64,000 bases of DNA from Actinostola sp. cb2023. Lineage: Eukaryota; Cnidaria; Anthozoa; Actiniaria; Actinostolidae. The position numbers and the translations under genes are program-made. The DNA lies in the NCBI GenBank assembly GCA_033675265.1, contig JAUJYZ010001385.1:62001-126000 (forward strand). Direction: 5' to 3'. Each line of letters begins with the position of its first letter. Positions within the stretch are counted from its first letter, which is position 1. Shown piece by piece: positions 17,038 through 28,360 of the stretch. The notes under the pieces were generated by a model. The model was not told the DNA's origin. It saw only the letters and a list, made by a program, of their open reading frames with translations, and did no database searches.

Positions 17038-17641
17038 GGGTCTTCCCTGCGCCGTTATCCGATTGGTTTAAAATTGGAAGCCGGTCGAATTAACTTGCGC
17101 TCAGGGGTAGATTCGGGTGTGAATTTCAGGGCCAACCAAGCACAACCCTATTCCCCCGCGAGTTCGATTATTGCTAGTGCCCAGGTCCTTCCACCGTGGC
17201 GACCGTTTGGTTGTCGTCGATATTCCGAGTCACGCATAAACGGGTCTTTTTATGGCGATGAATTATGGAGTCACCAGCGGCTGATAGCTTCAGTTATGAA
17301 GGTATGCTAACATTACTGGCATAGATGGATTGTACATTTATCCCCTCTTGGCTGATGGGGGTTAATTTTTGAATCCCAGGTGATTTTCACGAAAAAAACC
17401 AGCAATATTTGAACGGCTTTGGAAGCCATTTTTCAAGCTTCGTCTCCTTCCTTCCTTGCCTTCTTTCTTTACTGGGTGAGGGGGGACACTAAAAAATGCT
17501 GAAATTCGCTGAAAATTTGCACAGGGATAGTAAATAAAGACCACAAGACACTACCATAGTTTCAAATCTTTTATTACAGTATTTACAGGAGAAAATATTT
17601 TTACGATATTCTCCACAAAACCACAGCTTGGGCTTCCTGTG
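17038..17641 (-). repeat. Right terminal inverted repeat of the P-type element
   Basis: Reverse complement of 5703-6302; ends CTTGGGCTTCCTGTG against the duplicated GAATAACC. Nearly identical to the left arm. The helicase start codon at 16931 lies just inside it, so shared terminal sequence could act as promoter for both genes. Confidence 0.9.
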
Positions 17642-17649
17642 GAATAACC
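17642..17649. repeat. Right 8 bp target-site duplication of the P-type element
   Basis: GAATAACC, identical to 5695-5702. Confidence 0.85.
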
Positions 17650-17651
17650 AT

Positions 17652-17880
17652 CTGCTCGTGTGGATGCAGTGCTGACTCTGCAAGTCTTCCAATTTTGCCC
17701 ATTTTTTTACGTTTGCTGACGTTACAAACCTAGCTAATATACACTTTGCATTCATTGGCGATATATTTAGCACCAAGGCTATGCTTCCAATGTCCAGCAT
17801 GTATCTGAACTTAAGGTAAATTACCCAACAACGTAAGTCTGCGTTGTACATCTTCACTTGATTACATATTCTCACCATTA
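17652..17880 (-). pseudogene. Upstream half of a helix-turn-helix transposase remnant split by the P-type element
   Basis: Minus-strand frame reads NADLRCWVIYLKFRYMLDIG then SIALVLNISPMNAKCILARF. This is the shape of a first helix-turn-helix (D-L-R-W-x-I-x-x-L...I-A-x-x-L-x-I-S) in IS630/Tc1-like transposases. The downstream half is at 5545-5694, in the same orientation once the P-type element is removed. No catalytic domain is visible. The assignment is by pattern and is tentative. Confidence 0.45.
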
Positions 17881-18058
17881 ATTTACACTTTACGTGAAAA
17901 ACAGAATGCAATTCATTGTTAACTAAAATTTTGTTATATTATATTTTTTTGCTACAACATTCCAACGGCATTCCAACACTGCATGATGTCAGTTCAACCT
18001 CAGTTCAATCATTAATAATTGTGAACAGCTCGCAATATAGCGTACTCCGCTCACTTTC

Positions 18059-18510
18059 GTGTACTCAAGCAAAAAATCAAGTCAACATTTTCTCACTATG
18101 TCGTTGAAGCATTTCCTCGGTGTCAGCTTACCGAGGAATTATATTTATTTTTACTGTCAAGACATCCAGCAATTGTACGTCCTTATTGTAGATGATACTA
18201 ATTGTGTCTATTGCCAACAAAAAGACTCTATTGAACATTTCCTGGTCGAATGCACTGCAACTCAAATTTTTGCCGCCAAGGTGGCAAAATGGTTCAAGGA
18301 AAAAATGGGTACTGAGATTCTCTTCAATCTCTTTACGGAAGTCATTCCTCTCGCATTCTGGGATAATTACTCCAAGAAGCTTACATACCACCTCACAGCT
18401 TATTTTATACATGATATTGCTTGTTCCAATTCAAGAGGTAACTCTTAGCTTAAATGAATTCATAAATAACTTTTATTCCCATTGTGAAATACATAAGATT
18501 GAAGTAAACT
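18059..18510 (+). pseudogene. LINE 3' end: C-terminal zinc knuckle after a lost reverse transcriptase
   Basis: Encodes CVYCQQKDSIEHFLVEC, a C-x2-C-x7-H-x4-C knuckle of the type found at the C-terminus of non-LTR reverse transcriptase proteins, followed by KVAKWFKEKMGTEI. The frame closes at 18448. Another frame continues with SLNEFINNFYSHCEIHKIEV, which looks like the usual LINE terminus, so a frameshift is likely. No polymerase motifs (YxDD) occur upstream, so this is a 5'-truncated copy, as is normal for LINEs. The clade cannot be told. Confidence 0.65.
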
Positions 18511-18700
18511 AGAATATATGATTTATATAGATTTTTCATTGATTTGCATGCTTTAAAATATCATTCCTTTTGTGAAAAATAATTGTAAAATACTAGAACA
18601 TCACTAGTTACACTAAATTATTATAGCACCATATAAGTAAATTGTAATTAATTGTAAATGTTTTGTAATTAAAAATAAATAAATAAATTTAAAAAACTCG
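18511..18700 (+). repeat. LINE 3' untranslated region and short A-rich tail
   Basis: AT-rich non-coding sequence after the LINE end, closing with (TAAA)-type repeats (AAAAATAAATAAATAAATTT near 18671-18690). This is the tail expected of a LINE insertion. Confidence 0.5.
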
Positions 18701-18787
18701 GGATTATTAAAGTTTACACAAAAAGGTAAGGTAAGCTTTTTTAAGTCTATGTCAGGAAATATAAGCTTAAAATGACTGAATGCTTAC

Positions 18788-19150
18788 CATTCTTTGACTA
18801 GATGTGCTTCATCCACCACAATGCATGCAACTCTTGTCTGGTAGATGTCTGACTGTAAAATGTCACGGAAAGATGTGTTGAGTACACCAATCTCCGGATG
18901 TAAAAACAACAACTGACAGTCAGGATCTTTGAGGAAGTGTGTTTTGGTCTGATCGAGGTGGCCTTGCACTATGCAAGAAGAAACTCATTTGATCTTGCAT
19001 TAACGCATTCAATGGCGATATTACAATCACGATAGTATCTGATTTGGATCTCGTATAATGGGCCATTCCAGCTATAATCGATGCATAGCTAAGGTAACAT
19101 TGCAAAGATGGCGGCCATGTAAACAAACCCGAGTCATCATGTGTTGTCAT
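18788..19150 (-). pseudogene. RecQ-like DEAH helicase fragment
   Basis: The minus strand shows two frames. The upstream one has IIAGMAHYTR and IVIVISPLNALMQDQM, a motif Ia region. The downstream one has LLFLHPEIGVLNTSFRDIL and CIVVDEAHLVKEW, with the DEAH box, ending at a donor GTAAGC (18787-18782). A frameshift near 18985 separates them. The Walker A motif and all C-terminal helicase motifs are missing. RecQ-type helicase fragments of this kind are common in repeat-rich invertebrate DNA, so I read it as a broken repeat-borne gene, not a host RecQ. The THAP exon at 19649-19978 lies upstream on the same strand, but a link is unproven. Confidence 0.65.
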
Positions 19151-19648
19151 TAACCTGTCTTAAAAAAAACACAAGTTGGTCTACTTTATTTACCCTGTCA
19201 TATTTGTGGTATTTAGGAAAAAGATTGATAACAAAAGATATTAAACAGCTCTAATATTACTGGGTAGAGGATGACTAGAAGCTGGTTAAATAATTTCAAA
19301 GAAAACCATTGTAAATACCCTTGACCTTGACCCTAGGTATCGTTTTGTCACGATCACTACAAATCGTGCGGCTTCATAATTTTATGTCAAAAACTAAGCT
19401 TTCTTTCTGGAAGGACTTGGAATACTATTATGAAAGAACTTCAATAAAGCATCACTGAAATAGAAATCATGGCGCAACACTTCTACAATCAATCGTACTT
19501 TTAGTCGAATTTGATTTTTAATACGGAAGCTATATAAAGTCGATTTTTTTTACGTAACGTTTCTCTGATAATTATTCAACGAAAGGATTCTTATAGGAAC
19601 GATTAATGTAAGCTGTTTGAAATATATCTGTTATACTTTGCAACTCAC
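19151..19648. other. Gene-free stretch between RecQ-like and THAP exons
   Basis: No coding signal seen. The AAGATGGCGGCC motif at 19105-19116, just inside the RecQ-like fragment, resembles a YY1 site, but similar words occur in other repeats here. Confidence 0.35.
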
Positions 19649-19978
19649 CTTCCGGCGTTCCCTGGCGCTTGAGTGTAAAGGTACTTGCTCTGATTTCCAT
19701 ATTGTTGGTACGGATCCCAAAATTAGCCTTCGTAGTGAACCTTCTGAATGGAAGGACCTTGAGAAACAGCTTTCTTCAAAATGATTGGAGCATATGACGA
19801 ATCGATCAGAAGGATTGAAAATCTTACGATGTAGCCGCACAAACTTCTTCCACTTTGCGCTAACTGATTGGTTTGTGGGCGAATTATGTAGCGAAATACC
19901 TTGTTTGTTACTAATATTACGAGGCTCTTGAAATTCCACTCTAGTAGATTTCAGCGAAAAGTCTGTTGTTCCCAAATT
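19649..19978 (-). pseudogene. THAP zinc-finger domain exon (second half)
   Basis: An exon of 330 bases with an acceptor (TATTTATTCAG just upstream of 19978) and a donor GTGAGT (19648-19643). It encodes KWKKFVRLHRKIFNPSDRF, then ICSNHFEESCFSR, then SVPTIW. The C-x2-H pair plus the closing aromatic-VPTIW motif is the second half of a C2CH THAP finger, a DNA-binding module of P-type transposases and host regulators. The N-terminal C-x2-4-C half would be on an earlier exon, which I did not find. It is not inside the 11.9 kb P-type element but could derive from a related transposon. Confidence 0.65.
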
Positions 19979-21376
19979 CTGAATAAATATTTAAAATTAT
20001 TTGAATTTATAAGACTTGAGTGTGAATCTATAAGACGTGCCAGGTGACACACGAAGTGTTCCAGATCCATGCCACTATTTGTATCAACAACAATAACAAT
20101 CTTATTGCGGAAAGAATGGGATAAACTCCAGACTCAAATTATTTTTTGACATTAACAAAGCAATTTAAATAATAATGTTGTTATTGCCTATATATATATA
20201 TATATTTAATCTACCTTCCCATCATTGTATTGTATTGTATTCATTTGGTTAGACTGAATATATCTGACTTTCTTTTCCTAGTTGAATCAATTTGGTCTTT
20301 AGGGTTTCATCTTACATCTTCACATCTTTAAGTTTTGAAAACTATGTCTTACGAAGTAAATGAGAGAAAGCAAAAACGTCAGCCAAAAATAAAAAGGCCA
20401 TCCGGTCATTCTAAAAATAACCACTGTACAGGACCATCCGTGCCAAGGAGTTATGACCCGAAGAGGGTCTGATCGTTCTAAAAATAGCTGTGACTCCTCT
20501 GCACGGACGGTCCTGTACGGTGATCTGGAGAGGTACATCTGGTCATTTTAAAAATAGCCATGACTCCACGGTACCTCTGATCCACATAGCCCGAGGCCCA
20601 GCATTCCACCTGGCCCGAGCAGCCCATGGCCCAGAACTCCCATTTGTCTACTGCTCATTTTTTATCATCCCACTAAAATCAGTTAGCCAATCAGAAGTGA
20701 GATCTACTGTCCTGATATCCCACGATATCAGGACAGGTGATATGCCACGATATCACGGACAGGTGGTTAAAATACGCTTCTAAAGAAGTAACCATTGTAT
20801 TTTTATAAACGTTTTGCACAAAACTACGAACGATTAAATTTTTCCCGCCACTTGTCAAACTCACGGATGCGTGCTGGCAAAATGCTAATTATTGGTTTGT
20901 TTTTTGAAACAGTCGTCCTTGTCTGAAACATGGCTGACAGCGATGAAATGCCACGTTTTTCAGCAATATTCTTTCATTTCGGCGAAAAGAATGGGATGAT
21001 AAATAAATAATCGGTCAATTTTGGTTCTATTCGGCGAAATATCAGGACTCGTTTGGTCTTGCCATGGGTATTTTGGCTCGACTATGTCTCGCCAAAATAC
21101 GAACCATGGCTCGAAAAGTAGTGGTTCGGATGTGTCATTTCCACATCTATTCACTTCTATTCAGCCATCCTAACTTTCGATTTGTTCCAAATCAAGAAGA
21201 TATTCTTTACTCTGCGATAATTCGCTGTAGATTGAACCACCATCAAAACTTTCATCTTCATCAATGTCATTATAAGAAAGAGAAATAAGAAAAATAACAA
21301 CAAAACACGATTATTAAAAGACAAATATTGTGTAAACCATACATATTTAATTCAGTTTTTAAATGAAAATGCATGA
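19979..21376. other. Gene-free stretch with small hairpins
   Basis: Contains (TA)n near 20190-20208 and an imperfect hairpin at 20412-20520 (TGTACAGGACCATCCGTGC against GCACGGACGGTCCTGTACGG). A second degenerate palindrome of GATATC/ACGATATCA words lies at 20710-20765. No supported gene. Confidence 0.4.
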
Positions 21377-21870
21377 TTAAAATAGATTGGCTCGTGCATC
21401 GTGTATGAGTTGCCTAAATAGTGGTTCATCCAATAATGCATCTACTGCATAGTGAAATACTTGCATGCAGTATTCCCGCAACCATTTATTTGCTTGTGAA
21501 ACTGGTTCTTCAAGGCTTTTTGTTTCAAAGTTGGTAGCAATCTGATCTTTGAATTGTAGGGTTGTCCACCTCACTACAATCAGGCTCCTCAAAATCATCC
21601 ACCCCCTACCCTCCAATAAATGATAATAATCAATGCCTTAATATGAAATAAGCTTAATAATAATTGTAGCACCTTCATATGTCTGTCTGGTTTTTGCAGC
21701 TTCGATGATAGCTGGTGTCTGTATAAATATGCCTATTCTATTTTTTTTAGGGGGCTGGACTTGTTTTGGCACTTCACCCTAGAATCAGGAGTGGTCTTGG
21801 GCGATGATTGAACACCAGAAGCGTGAGCGTATTATGTTTTCATATCTTGGAGCTGTCCAAGAACTACAGT
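21377..21870 (-). repeat. Direct repeat copy 1 (partner 28577-29257), with a conserved 79-residue frame
   Basis: The minus strand reads GWMILRSLIVVRWTTLQFKD, then an alpha-helical stretch ending ALLDEPLFRQLIHDARANLF. The same peptide occurs at 28577-28783 with two changes. Flanking non-coding sequence also matches (CTTCATATGTCTG, GATAGCTGGTGTCTGTATAA, TAGGGGGCTGGACTT, CATATCTTGGAGCTGTCC), but the spacing differs because copy 2 has extra sequence. A dispersed element is likely; family unknown. Confidence 0.7.
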
Positions 21871-21899
21871 ACCGCTCAAAAGTAACTCACCAGGTATCG

Positions 21900-22130
21900 T
21901 ATCGTTTCTCGCGATACGAGTGTATCATATCGTGAGAAAAGTTTATCGTATCGCGAGGCGAGTTTATCGTATCGCGAGGCGAGTTTATCGTATCGCGAGG
22001 CGAGTTTATCGTATCGCGAGGCGAGTTTATCGTATCGCGAGGCGAGTTTATCGTATCGCGAGAAAAGTTTATCGTATCGCGATACGAATTTTTCGTATCG
22101 CGATACGATAAACTCGTATCGCGATGCTTA
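21900..22130. repeat. 21 bp minisatellite built on GTATCGCGA palindromes
   Basis: Unit AGTTTATCGTATCGCGAGGCG is repeated five times exactly, flanked by degenerate units. Each unit contains the self-complementary TCGCGA, and CGATACGA/TCGTATCG words occur in both orientations at the ends, so the array can form alternative hairpins. Confidence 0.9.
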
Positions 22131-23359
22131 ATCTGCAATGTACATTGTTGCAAGGTCTCTCTGTTCTACAAGCATTATCTCAATTCAAATCGAGTAAGGC
22201 TAATTTAAGTTTTGGTAATTAATTATAAACAGGCAATGCCTCAGTGTTTGTTTTGACACACGAAAACCGTTAACATACATGTATACAGTACCGCTCAAAT
22301 GTTTCCGCACTTACTGTAGTATAAACATCAAGCGTATAATGTTCTTTGCACAGCATTGAATTAATTAGAAGAAATCAAGCCTATTGTAAAGTATTTAAAG
22401 ATACATGAAGCTTCTTACTTGTAAAGGCGAAAGTTTAAATGAACTCTTGAAATCACGATCCATTGCAATCCTACGACTGATTCAAAACAAAACGTCTTTA
22501 CCGGGCATCTTTCCCACCAACTTTCGGCATTATCAGTTCTACAATCTCAGGTTCATTAGCGTGCACGTGAGAATGTTGTGTTGAGACACTTGATTGACAC
22601 ATGATGTGTGAGCACGTGAAAATTTACATCTGATTCTTTTGAAGAGAACTTTAGCATAAATTTCAATCATTGTATTCATAATGTGAGTATTTCTTGTTCG
22701 TTAGATGTGAATGTTTATGGTTTCATATTTCTGCTGTATTCGACTTTTGGCGATTCAAAGATAAAAACTATGAGAATGATGTTTCTTAGACTCTAAGCTT
22801 TAATTTGAGATGTCTTTAGGGGCTGTGCATGCGTTCCGGCTTGAAACGGAATTCTTAGGCTTGAGTTGTTTCGAGATAACTTCAGTAGTGAACGTTTTGT
22901 TTTCAGCATCTAGATTTAGTTCTAATTGTAATAGAGCAATTAAAGTTGTTGTGTAACATAAAACATGACGATCGAGTGGTAGAAAGCGGCTTATAAACAA
23001 CACAAATTTATCGGCAATGAATCATTAAAGTACAAAGCCTCTACTAACAGTGCAACTGTCTTCCTAATGCGTACAACCCGTAAAACGGAGCACTGATAGA
23101 AAGAGGGGAGTAAAGTGCGCACCGTCGGCCTCAGGTTTGTCAGTTGAATTACTGTTACGAGTTACCAACGTTAAATGAGGTACAACTTTATTCACTCAAT
23201 TAAAAAGTTTCTCGGAGAAGACAAGCGAAAAGTCTGGTGTTTTTTATAGAGTCGTTTAGAGGGTATTTGTGTTTTGAGTTTCCTCTGAGTACAGTGTTTT
23301 GGTTGTCATAGAACTGTAGTACCTAAGACATTTTTTCTCTTACCCTATGTTTCCATACA
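22131..23359. other. Gene-free stretch, nothing recognised
   Basis: No coding, RNA-gene or terminal-repeat signal that I can support. Confidence 0.4.
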
Positions 23360-24335
23360 GGCCCAACAGATCGACCATCTGAAATTGATTAAACATCGAT
23401 TTGCGAAGCTAGAGGCAGGAAAATCTCGCCAATCGGTGGATAATATCTTGGAGTTGTTAAGAAGAATGATAAATAAGGCAGGGCAGGAATTTAATAAAGA
23501 GGAAGCTTTTGACCTGTTAATTGAGTTAAAAGCAGCAGCGGCCACGGAAGGCCATAAAGAGATGGCCCACTTTCAAGCTGTGTATAATGCGCTGAAACAT
23601 AAAATTGCAGCACCACAAGAGCAGTTTAAGAAATACCTGGCAGCGCTCATTGGAGACAAAGAGCAAGAAAAGGTGTTAGACATCATGGTCATGGTCAGGG
23701 ATCAACCTGAGCTGTCTAGCAACGTACTGGCCAAATATGCATGTCTTCATCAAATGGTGGGGTAGGTAGGGGTTGGCTGTGGGGTCGGGGAAGTGTTAGT
23801 GGCTGCTGCATGAATTGAATTGCAGAGTCATACATCAGATTTCTTTGCAGTTGTCTCATCCACATCTAACATCGCCTGGTGGAGTCGTAAAGTTAAGGGT
23901 TGTCCTTGGCTCATCTGGCTCTGTACTCCCAATTGCCAGGCTGAAGCAGCGGCAAATGTACAGGGGTCAGTTGCAGCTGTATTAGATAGTTTGTCTGGAC
24001 ATGGTGGCATGTTAAATGCATCTAATCCAAAAGATATTTTTGTGTCATCAGACATCCCAATTGATATGAGTGTATCAGACAAACTAAAAGAAAAAAATTG
24101 GTCAAATGCATTTGTTGATTTTGGATTGCTCTTAAACAAAAAAATGGAGCATACCAGTTTTCATTTGTGTCTTTCAAATGACATAAGATCTGCTAATGGC
24201 CAGACACGCGTCACAGCCACTGGCAAGAAAACCCCTAGATACTCTCAATATTCAGGTCGATACCTGGGATGGGATGGGACCAGTTGTATCTTACCATGGA
24301 TACCAGCCGACCAATCAGCTGGAGTTTTGCCATGA
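23360..24335 (+). pseudogene. Dispersed-element ORF fragment, repeated inverted at 29900-30350
   Basis: From a splice-acceptor-like CAG at 23359, a helical, charged frame follows (HRFAKLEAGKSRQSVDNIL ... KAGQEFNKEEAFDLLIEL ... PQEQFKKYLAALIGDKEQEK) to a stop near 23765. A second frame from 23820 has SDIPIDMSVSDKLKEKNWSN. The first part and the segment to about 23925 are repeated in inverted orientation at 29900-30350. I do not recognise either protein. Because copies lie beside Harbinger transposase sequence at 25795 and 31107, the first may be the accessory protein of a PIF/Harbinger element, but this rests on position only. Confidence 0.45.
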
Positions 24336-25480
24336 TCATGTGACGAAGTCAAATAATAAAAACAGCATCTAATGTGGATAAAACTACCTGAAATGACTTT
24401 ATCTACAAAAAAATAATAAAACAAGATACAAAGCCATTTTTCATTTAATTGACGTTTTTATATTATTAGTCGGGCTTCCTGTGGAAGACCCGATGCTAAA
24501 AATGAGAAGCGTTCTTTGTCGTCGTCGTTGTTGACCTCAAATCAGGGTTCTACAGCGCATGCGCGCTGTGCCGGCCGCTAAGATAATCACTGAAGGGTCT
24601 AACAACATGATTTATCAATACGAGACTGGTCGAGTCTGAATTCACAAACCTTGTTGGAGGAAGTTTATGTCGTCTTGTTTTTAAAATAACCACAATAATT
24701 CATAGAGATATGGATTTATCAATCCAGTACTAGTACTGCAAAGGGTTTAGAGATCTTCAGAACTTAGAACGAAGTGAGTTGATACACGCAGCCGGCGGTG
24801 AAGAGAACAGTTGTAAGATTTTCAGCCGACCGATCACCGTCGAGGTAAACTCATATTTACACTTCATCCAAACATTGTTTAATCACTCTGCGATGTCTAG
24901 TTTATGTATACGGTATTTGTATGGATATATTTATGGTAACAAATAAACTATGTCATTGTCATTCATGATTCGCTGAGTTTGTGAAATTGCAAGGAAAGCA
25001 TGTTCTATCGAGCTCGAGTCACGCAACGACGAGCAACCAAAAACTGTTTTAATCGCACTATAACATATCTATATTTAGTTCAAATAGGTTACATTTTATT
25101 CAGAAGCCCGACTTCACGCTAGAAGAGCGTCTAGTTTTCTAATTTTTAGGTTTTCTGCAGTACATGTTTATTGCTTGGGCTGCCTGTGCTATGACAAATA
25201 TGCAAATTTACCAACAGTTTCAAAACTAACAGAACAAAACTTGAAGCAGTAAATCCGCTCTAGAGTACTTTGAAATGATTTCAAGTCCGCTATAGAGTAC
25301 TTTGAAATATTAGTTCAAGTCCTTGGAATAGAAATATCACATAAATCAATAACTTCATTTGTGACAGGAAATAATATTTCAACTTAAACTTAGACACAAG
25401 TAACATGTTATTTGTCTTAAAAAACTGGGAATGCATGATTTTTAACTGCTTAAAAATACACATTTAATAATTTCATAAAA
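24336..25480. other. Gene-free stretch
   Basis: AGTCGGGCTTC at 24470 has an inverse at 25105-25115 (GAAGCCCGACT), which might be element ends, but only 11 bases agree. Two copies of CTATAGAGTACTTTGAAA-like words lie at 25258-25310. No gene seen. Confidence 0.35.
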
Positions 25481-25486
25481 TCGCTA

Positions 25487-25556
25487 CGGAGGATTCGAAC
25501 CCGGAACACTCCATTGCTAATCCCTTTACTTACCACTATGCCATCAGGTAGTTCGA
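25487..25556 (-). repeat. tRNA-like sequence, probably a tRNA-derived SINE head
   Basis: The minus strand has an A-box-like TGGCATAGTGGTAAG and a B-box GGGTTCGAATCC at the proper distance. The T-stem and acceptor stem do not pair fully, so a working tRNA is unlikely. Confidence 0.4.
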
Positions 25557-25794
25557 TGGGTATCACGGAATTTGATTTACCTTTATCTTGGCATTCTTTT
25601 AATGCGTCATTGAATATTGTTTTTGTTTAATATACAAATACAAAACTATCGCTATTTCAATAAACAAATTCCTCCCAAATAATTAATTCGTTTTAGAAGT
25701 AGTTCAAAGGCCTCCAATTCGGACTGGACGGGGTTTCAAGTCCCCTGTCCAGTCCTCATTGACGGCCTTTAAACATTCCTTCTTATATGTTTCT

Positions 25795-25922
25795 AGTAAG
25801 AGGTAGGTGGTCAAGGTAAGCGCATCGTCTCCAACAGCGACAAAGGGAACTGGGTGGGTTCTACCTGGCAAGGGTCTCTCCTTTGGTATGTTCAGTGGAT
25901 TGTTCTTATCTCTGAATTCACC
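25795..25922 (-). pseudogene. PIF/Harbinger transposase fragment
   Basis: The minus strand encodes FRDKNNPLNIPKERPLPGRT and HPVPFVAVGDDALTLTTYLL, nearly identical to part of the transposase at 31107-31787. Only about 40 residues survive. It abuts unrelated sequence leading to the CxC zinc region. Confidence 0.75.
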
Positions 25923-26145
25923 TTGGTTCGCTGCTTCTAAATGGGCAACATCCTCTCGCTCTAAATTTAGAAAAGTGGGTCGAACCCATGCCGATTTGTC
26001 AGCTCTGCCAGTTCATGAAACAATCGATGCTTTTCAGCCAATCAGAGGCATGAAAGCGTTTTTCACAATGCCTCATTCAGCCGCCGTTGATGTACGATTT
26101 TGTTTTGCCATTTTGAATTCATCGATATCGATTTTTCTTAGCTCC

Positions 26146-26575
26146 ATGAAGCGATTCAAGCCAGTCACACTCAAAGCTAAGTTTATTGATCGCAAAGGTA
26201 GTCAAACTATTAATATACCTCTTAATTTGAACGCGGGAAGTGCTCGTAGTGCTCCAGCTAAAAACCCTGCAAATTCTTCTTCCGATGTATCTGATCGTGT
26301 TGATCAGGTAAATTTCCAGGAGGACACAGTAAGTGCTCACGAAATAAGAAGGATAAACGAATTAAGAAGTGGAGTGGCTTGCGAGACGTAATGGTGAATG
26401 TGACTGTTGAGGAATCGTGTTTGTTGCCTGGTAGTATTTGCGTGCACTGTCAACAAACAGAAGCTACTTTTCGTTGTAACGATTGTGGCCCCAGACAAAT
26501 TTTTTTTTGCCTCGAATGCAGCAAAGAAAAAATACCATAAACACCCATATACATGTATGATATAAGCCACACTTT
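26146..26575 (+). pseudogene. KDZ-type transposase N-terminus with CxC zinc region, frameshifted
   Basis: Starts at MKRFKPVTLKAKFIDRKG, runs through a polar linker, shifts frame near 26355, then reads KWSGLRDVMVNVTVEESC and three Cys pairs: CVHC, CNDC and CLEC. A tryptophan-led helix followed by C-x2-C clusters is the pattern of the CxC zinc domain before Kyakuja/Dileera/Zisupton transposases. The catalytic domain is absent, and the frame breaks again near 26536. This is an inactive fragment. Assignment is from pattern memory. Confidence 0.5.
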
Positions 26576-26979
26576 TTTATCTAAATTTTTCGTTCAAAAT
26601 TGGAGGTGCGGCTTAACTACTCGAACGTCTGTGAATGGCGTTGTCGAACATTTGCATAATAATATATTGGGAGAAAAGTATTTTGTAGAGTTTAACATAT
26701 TTTATACACATAAGATTAGATATGTACACAGTGAGGCGTGCAACTCTTATAAAACACATTCAAAAAATATTACATAAGATGAAAATTATAAACAAAATAT
26801 ACATGCAGAAATGTGTTCTAAACTTTAGCACAACATCTGGGTTGGTTCTGAGAAAGGATATGCGTTCTGCTGATCCAATGTTGAAAAAGTCCCCTGCTGA
26901 GTCAAGTAACATCAATGAGCTGTTACACCCCAGCTCCTCCAGTAGTAGAATCTAATAATTAACCATGAGGATTTGATTG

Positions 26980-27082
26980 ATTAGTAAATAGCACTAATGA
27001 AACAATAGAAAACAATAGAAAGTAGCACTATTTAGTACTACTTAAAGTTAGTACTATTTCATGCTTTTCTAAATTACACTCT
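26980..27082. mobile_element. Partial copy of the 145 bp MITE
   Basis: Shares AATAGCACTAATGAAACAAT, AATAGAAA and CTTTTCTAAATTACACTCT with 47990-48134; the outer left end is lost. Confidence 0.8.
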
Positions 27083-27104
27083 GCTGCATTATACATGTAC
27101 ATAG

Positions 27105-27275
27105 ATCTGTTTTCAAAAACGTTGTCCTTTTACAAAATACAAAATAGTAAAAAGGAATTGATTAGAGAAACAATAAGCCTGAGTTCAACTTGAGTGCATT
27201 TCTTTTGTTTCTCTAATTAATTCCTTTTTTGTTATTTTACTATTTTGTATTTTGTGAAACTTCAACGATTTTGTA
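27105..27275. mobile_element. Foldback MITE of about 170 bp
   Basis: Arms TTACAAAATACAAAATAGTA and its inverse TACTATTTTGTATTTTGTGA, with inner arms GGAATTGATTAGAGAAACAA / TTGTTTCTCTAATTAATTCC. Non-coding. Confidence 0.75.
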
Positions 27276-27355
27276 AACAGGTGTATAACTCAAGTTATGT
27301 ATATTCTAGAAATGGTTCAATCAAACATAAGACATCAGTTTTCAATTGCTAGAAT

Positions 27356-28360
27356 TTAGTTTTGCCATATGTGTTGTGTTTCTATTCCTTCTTGGTTTAG
27401 TTGGTTCCCTTTTAAATAGAAGAAATGGTCAACTTCAAAAGGATTGCAAGTTTGGCTTAGACAGTGGCACAATTTATAAATAATTGTCACAACTCTCTTT
27501 TTATTGAGCTCTCTCCGTTCCTCAGAATGTCTAGTACTTGAAACGGCATTCAAAACGGTATCAAAAATGTTCGTTTCCCCGCAGAAATACACAAGTCTTT
27601 GAAGGTATTGGGATCATAGATGGGCTTTTGTTTTTTGGTGACACATTCAATATATATTTTCTTTTTGACCAGATCAAGTTCTTTCTTCATGTCACATCCT
27701 GCGAATAAAAATTTGCAAAGTTGAAATTACAACCCAAAAGAGGAATGAAAATCGTACTTGAAACTTAAGACTTATATGAAAATATAAGTCATATTATTAT
27801 TAAAATGGAATATTCAAAAATAAAACCATTTGTATGGAACGAAGGACAAGAAAATATCGAAACTATCTTGGTAAATAACATGAAAAAAATAGCTAAAACT
27901 TACATGTACTCTCTGACAATAACTTCAAATTTTGTTCCAATGCGAGGTAATCCTCTTTAGGTATGATAACCATTTCTTGAGTCGTTTGACAATTTGTTTC
28001 CTTTTTATTTTTGAACTGTCGTTCCCTTTGGTTTACGTTCGTGTCGGCAAACTTTAAGAGCAAAAGTAACGATTGAAAATCATGTTCCGATTACAATTAC
28101 ATGTAACTTAATGTTTTTAATGAAGCACAAAGTAAGAATAATAAATAGTTTTAAAATAAACTATATGGACTACTAACATGAACAAAAGTTTTTCCAGTCA
28201 CTGTGTGAACTTTTATAACTCGTCGGCAACCTTCGCAAATTTCATTGCTTCGTCTTGCTTCTGGATCTACACCAAAACAACCTTTCAATTATTCAAAGTA
28301 CGACTCTATTTTTTGCTGACTCTTTGCCACAAATTCTGCAACCATTTTTCGACTTCTTGA
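27356..28360 (-). pseudogene. 5' part of a gene related to the 38-43 kb RING/protease gene
   Basis: Minus strand. An exon at about 28168-28270 contains ICEGCRRVIKVHTVTGKTF, matching LCPTCRRAIDKHKITGQFF at about 42560. Another at about 27905-28055 ends at donor GTAAGT. The third, from acceptor CAG near 27701, contains GCDMKKELDLVKKK, a frameshift near 27575, then LNAVSSTRHSEERRELNKKR and QVDHFFYL-like sequence to a stop at 27356. The 42008 protein begins with the same block (LTAVSNRRQSDERIELNKKR). Everything after about residue 80 of that exon is missing. So this is a 5' fragment of a second family member, broken by a frameshift and truncation. Confidence 0.65.

Noticed and set aside
19105..19116. 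YY1-type promoter site (AAGATGGCGGCC) for the RecQ-like gene
   Set aside because: Similar ATGGCCGCC words lie at 49083 and 52749 in repeat ends, so the motif has little weight here, and it lies within the fragment.
21900..22130. CRISPR or regulatory operator array
   Set aside because: Direct 21 bp tandem units without spacers; a plain minisatellite.
24470..25115. Inverted-repeat element bounded by AGTCGGGCTTC
   Set aside because: Only 11 bases pair and no target duplication was found.
25487..25556. Working tRNA gene
   Set aside because: A- and B-box words are present but acceptor and T stems do not pair well; kept only as a tRNA-like repeat.
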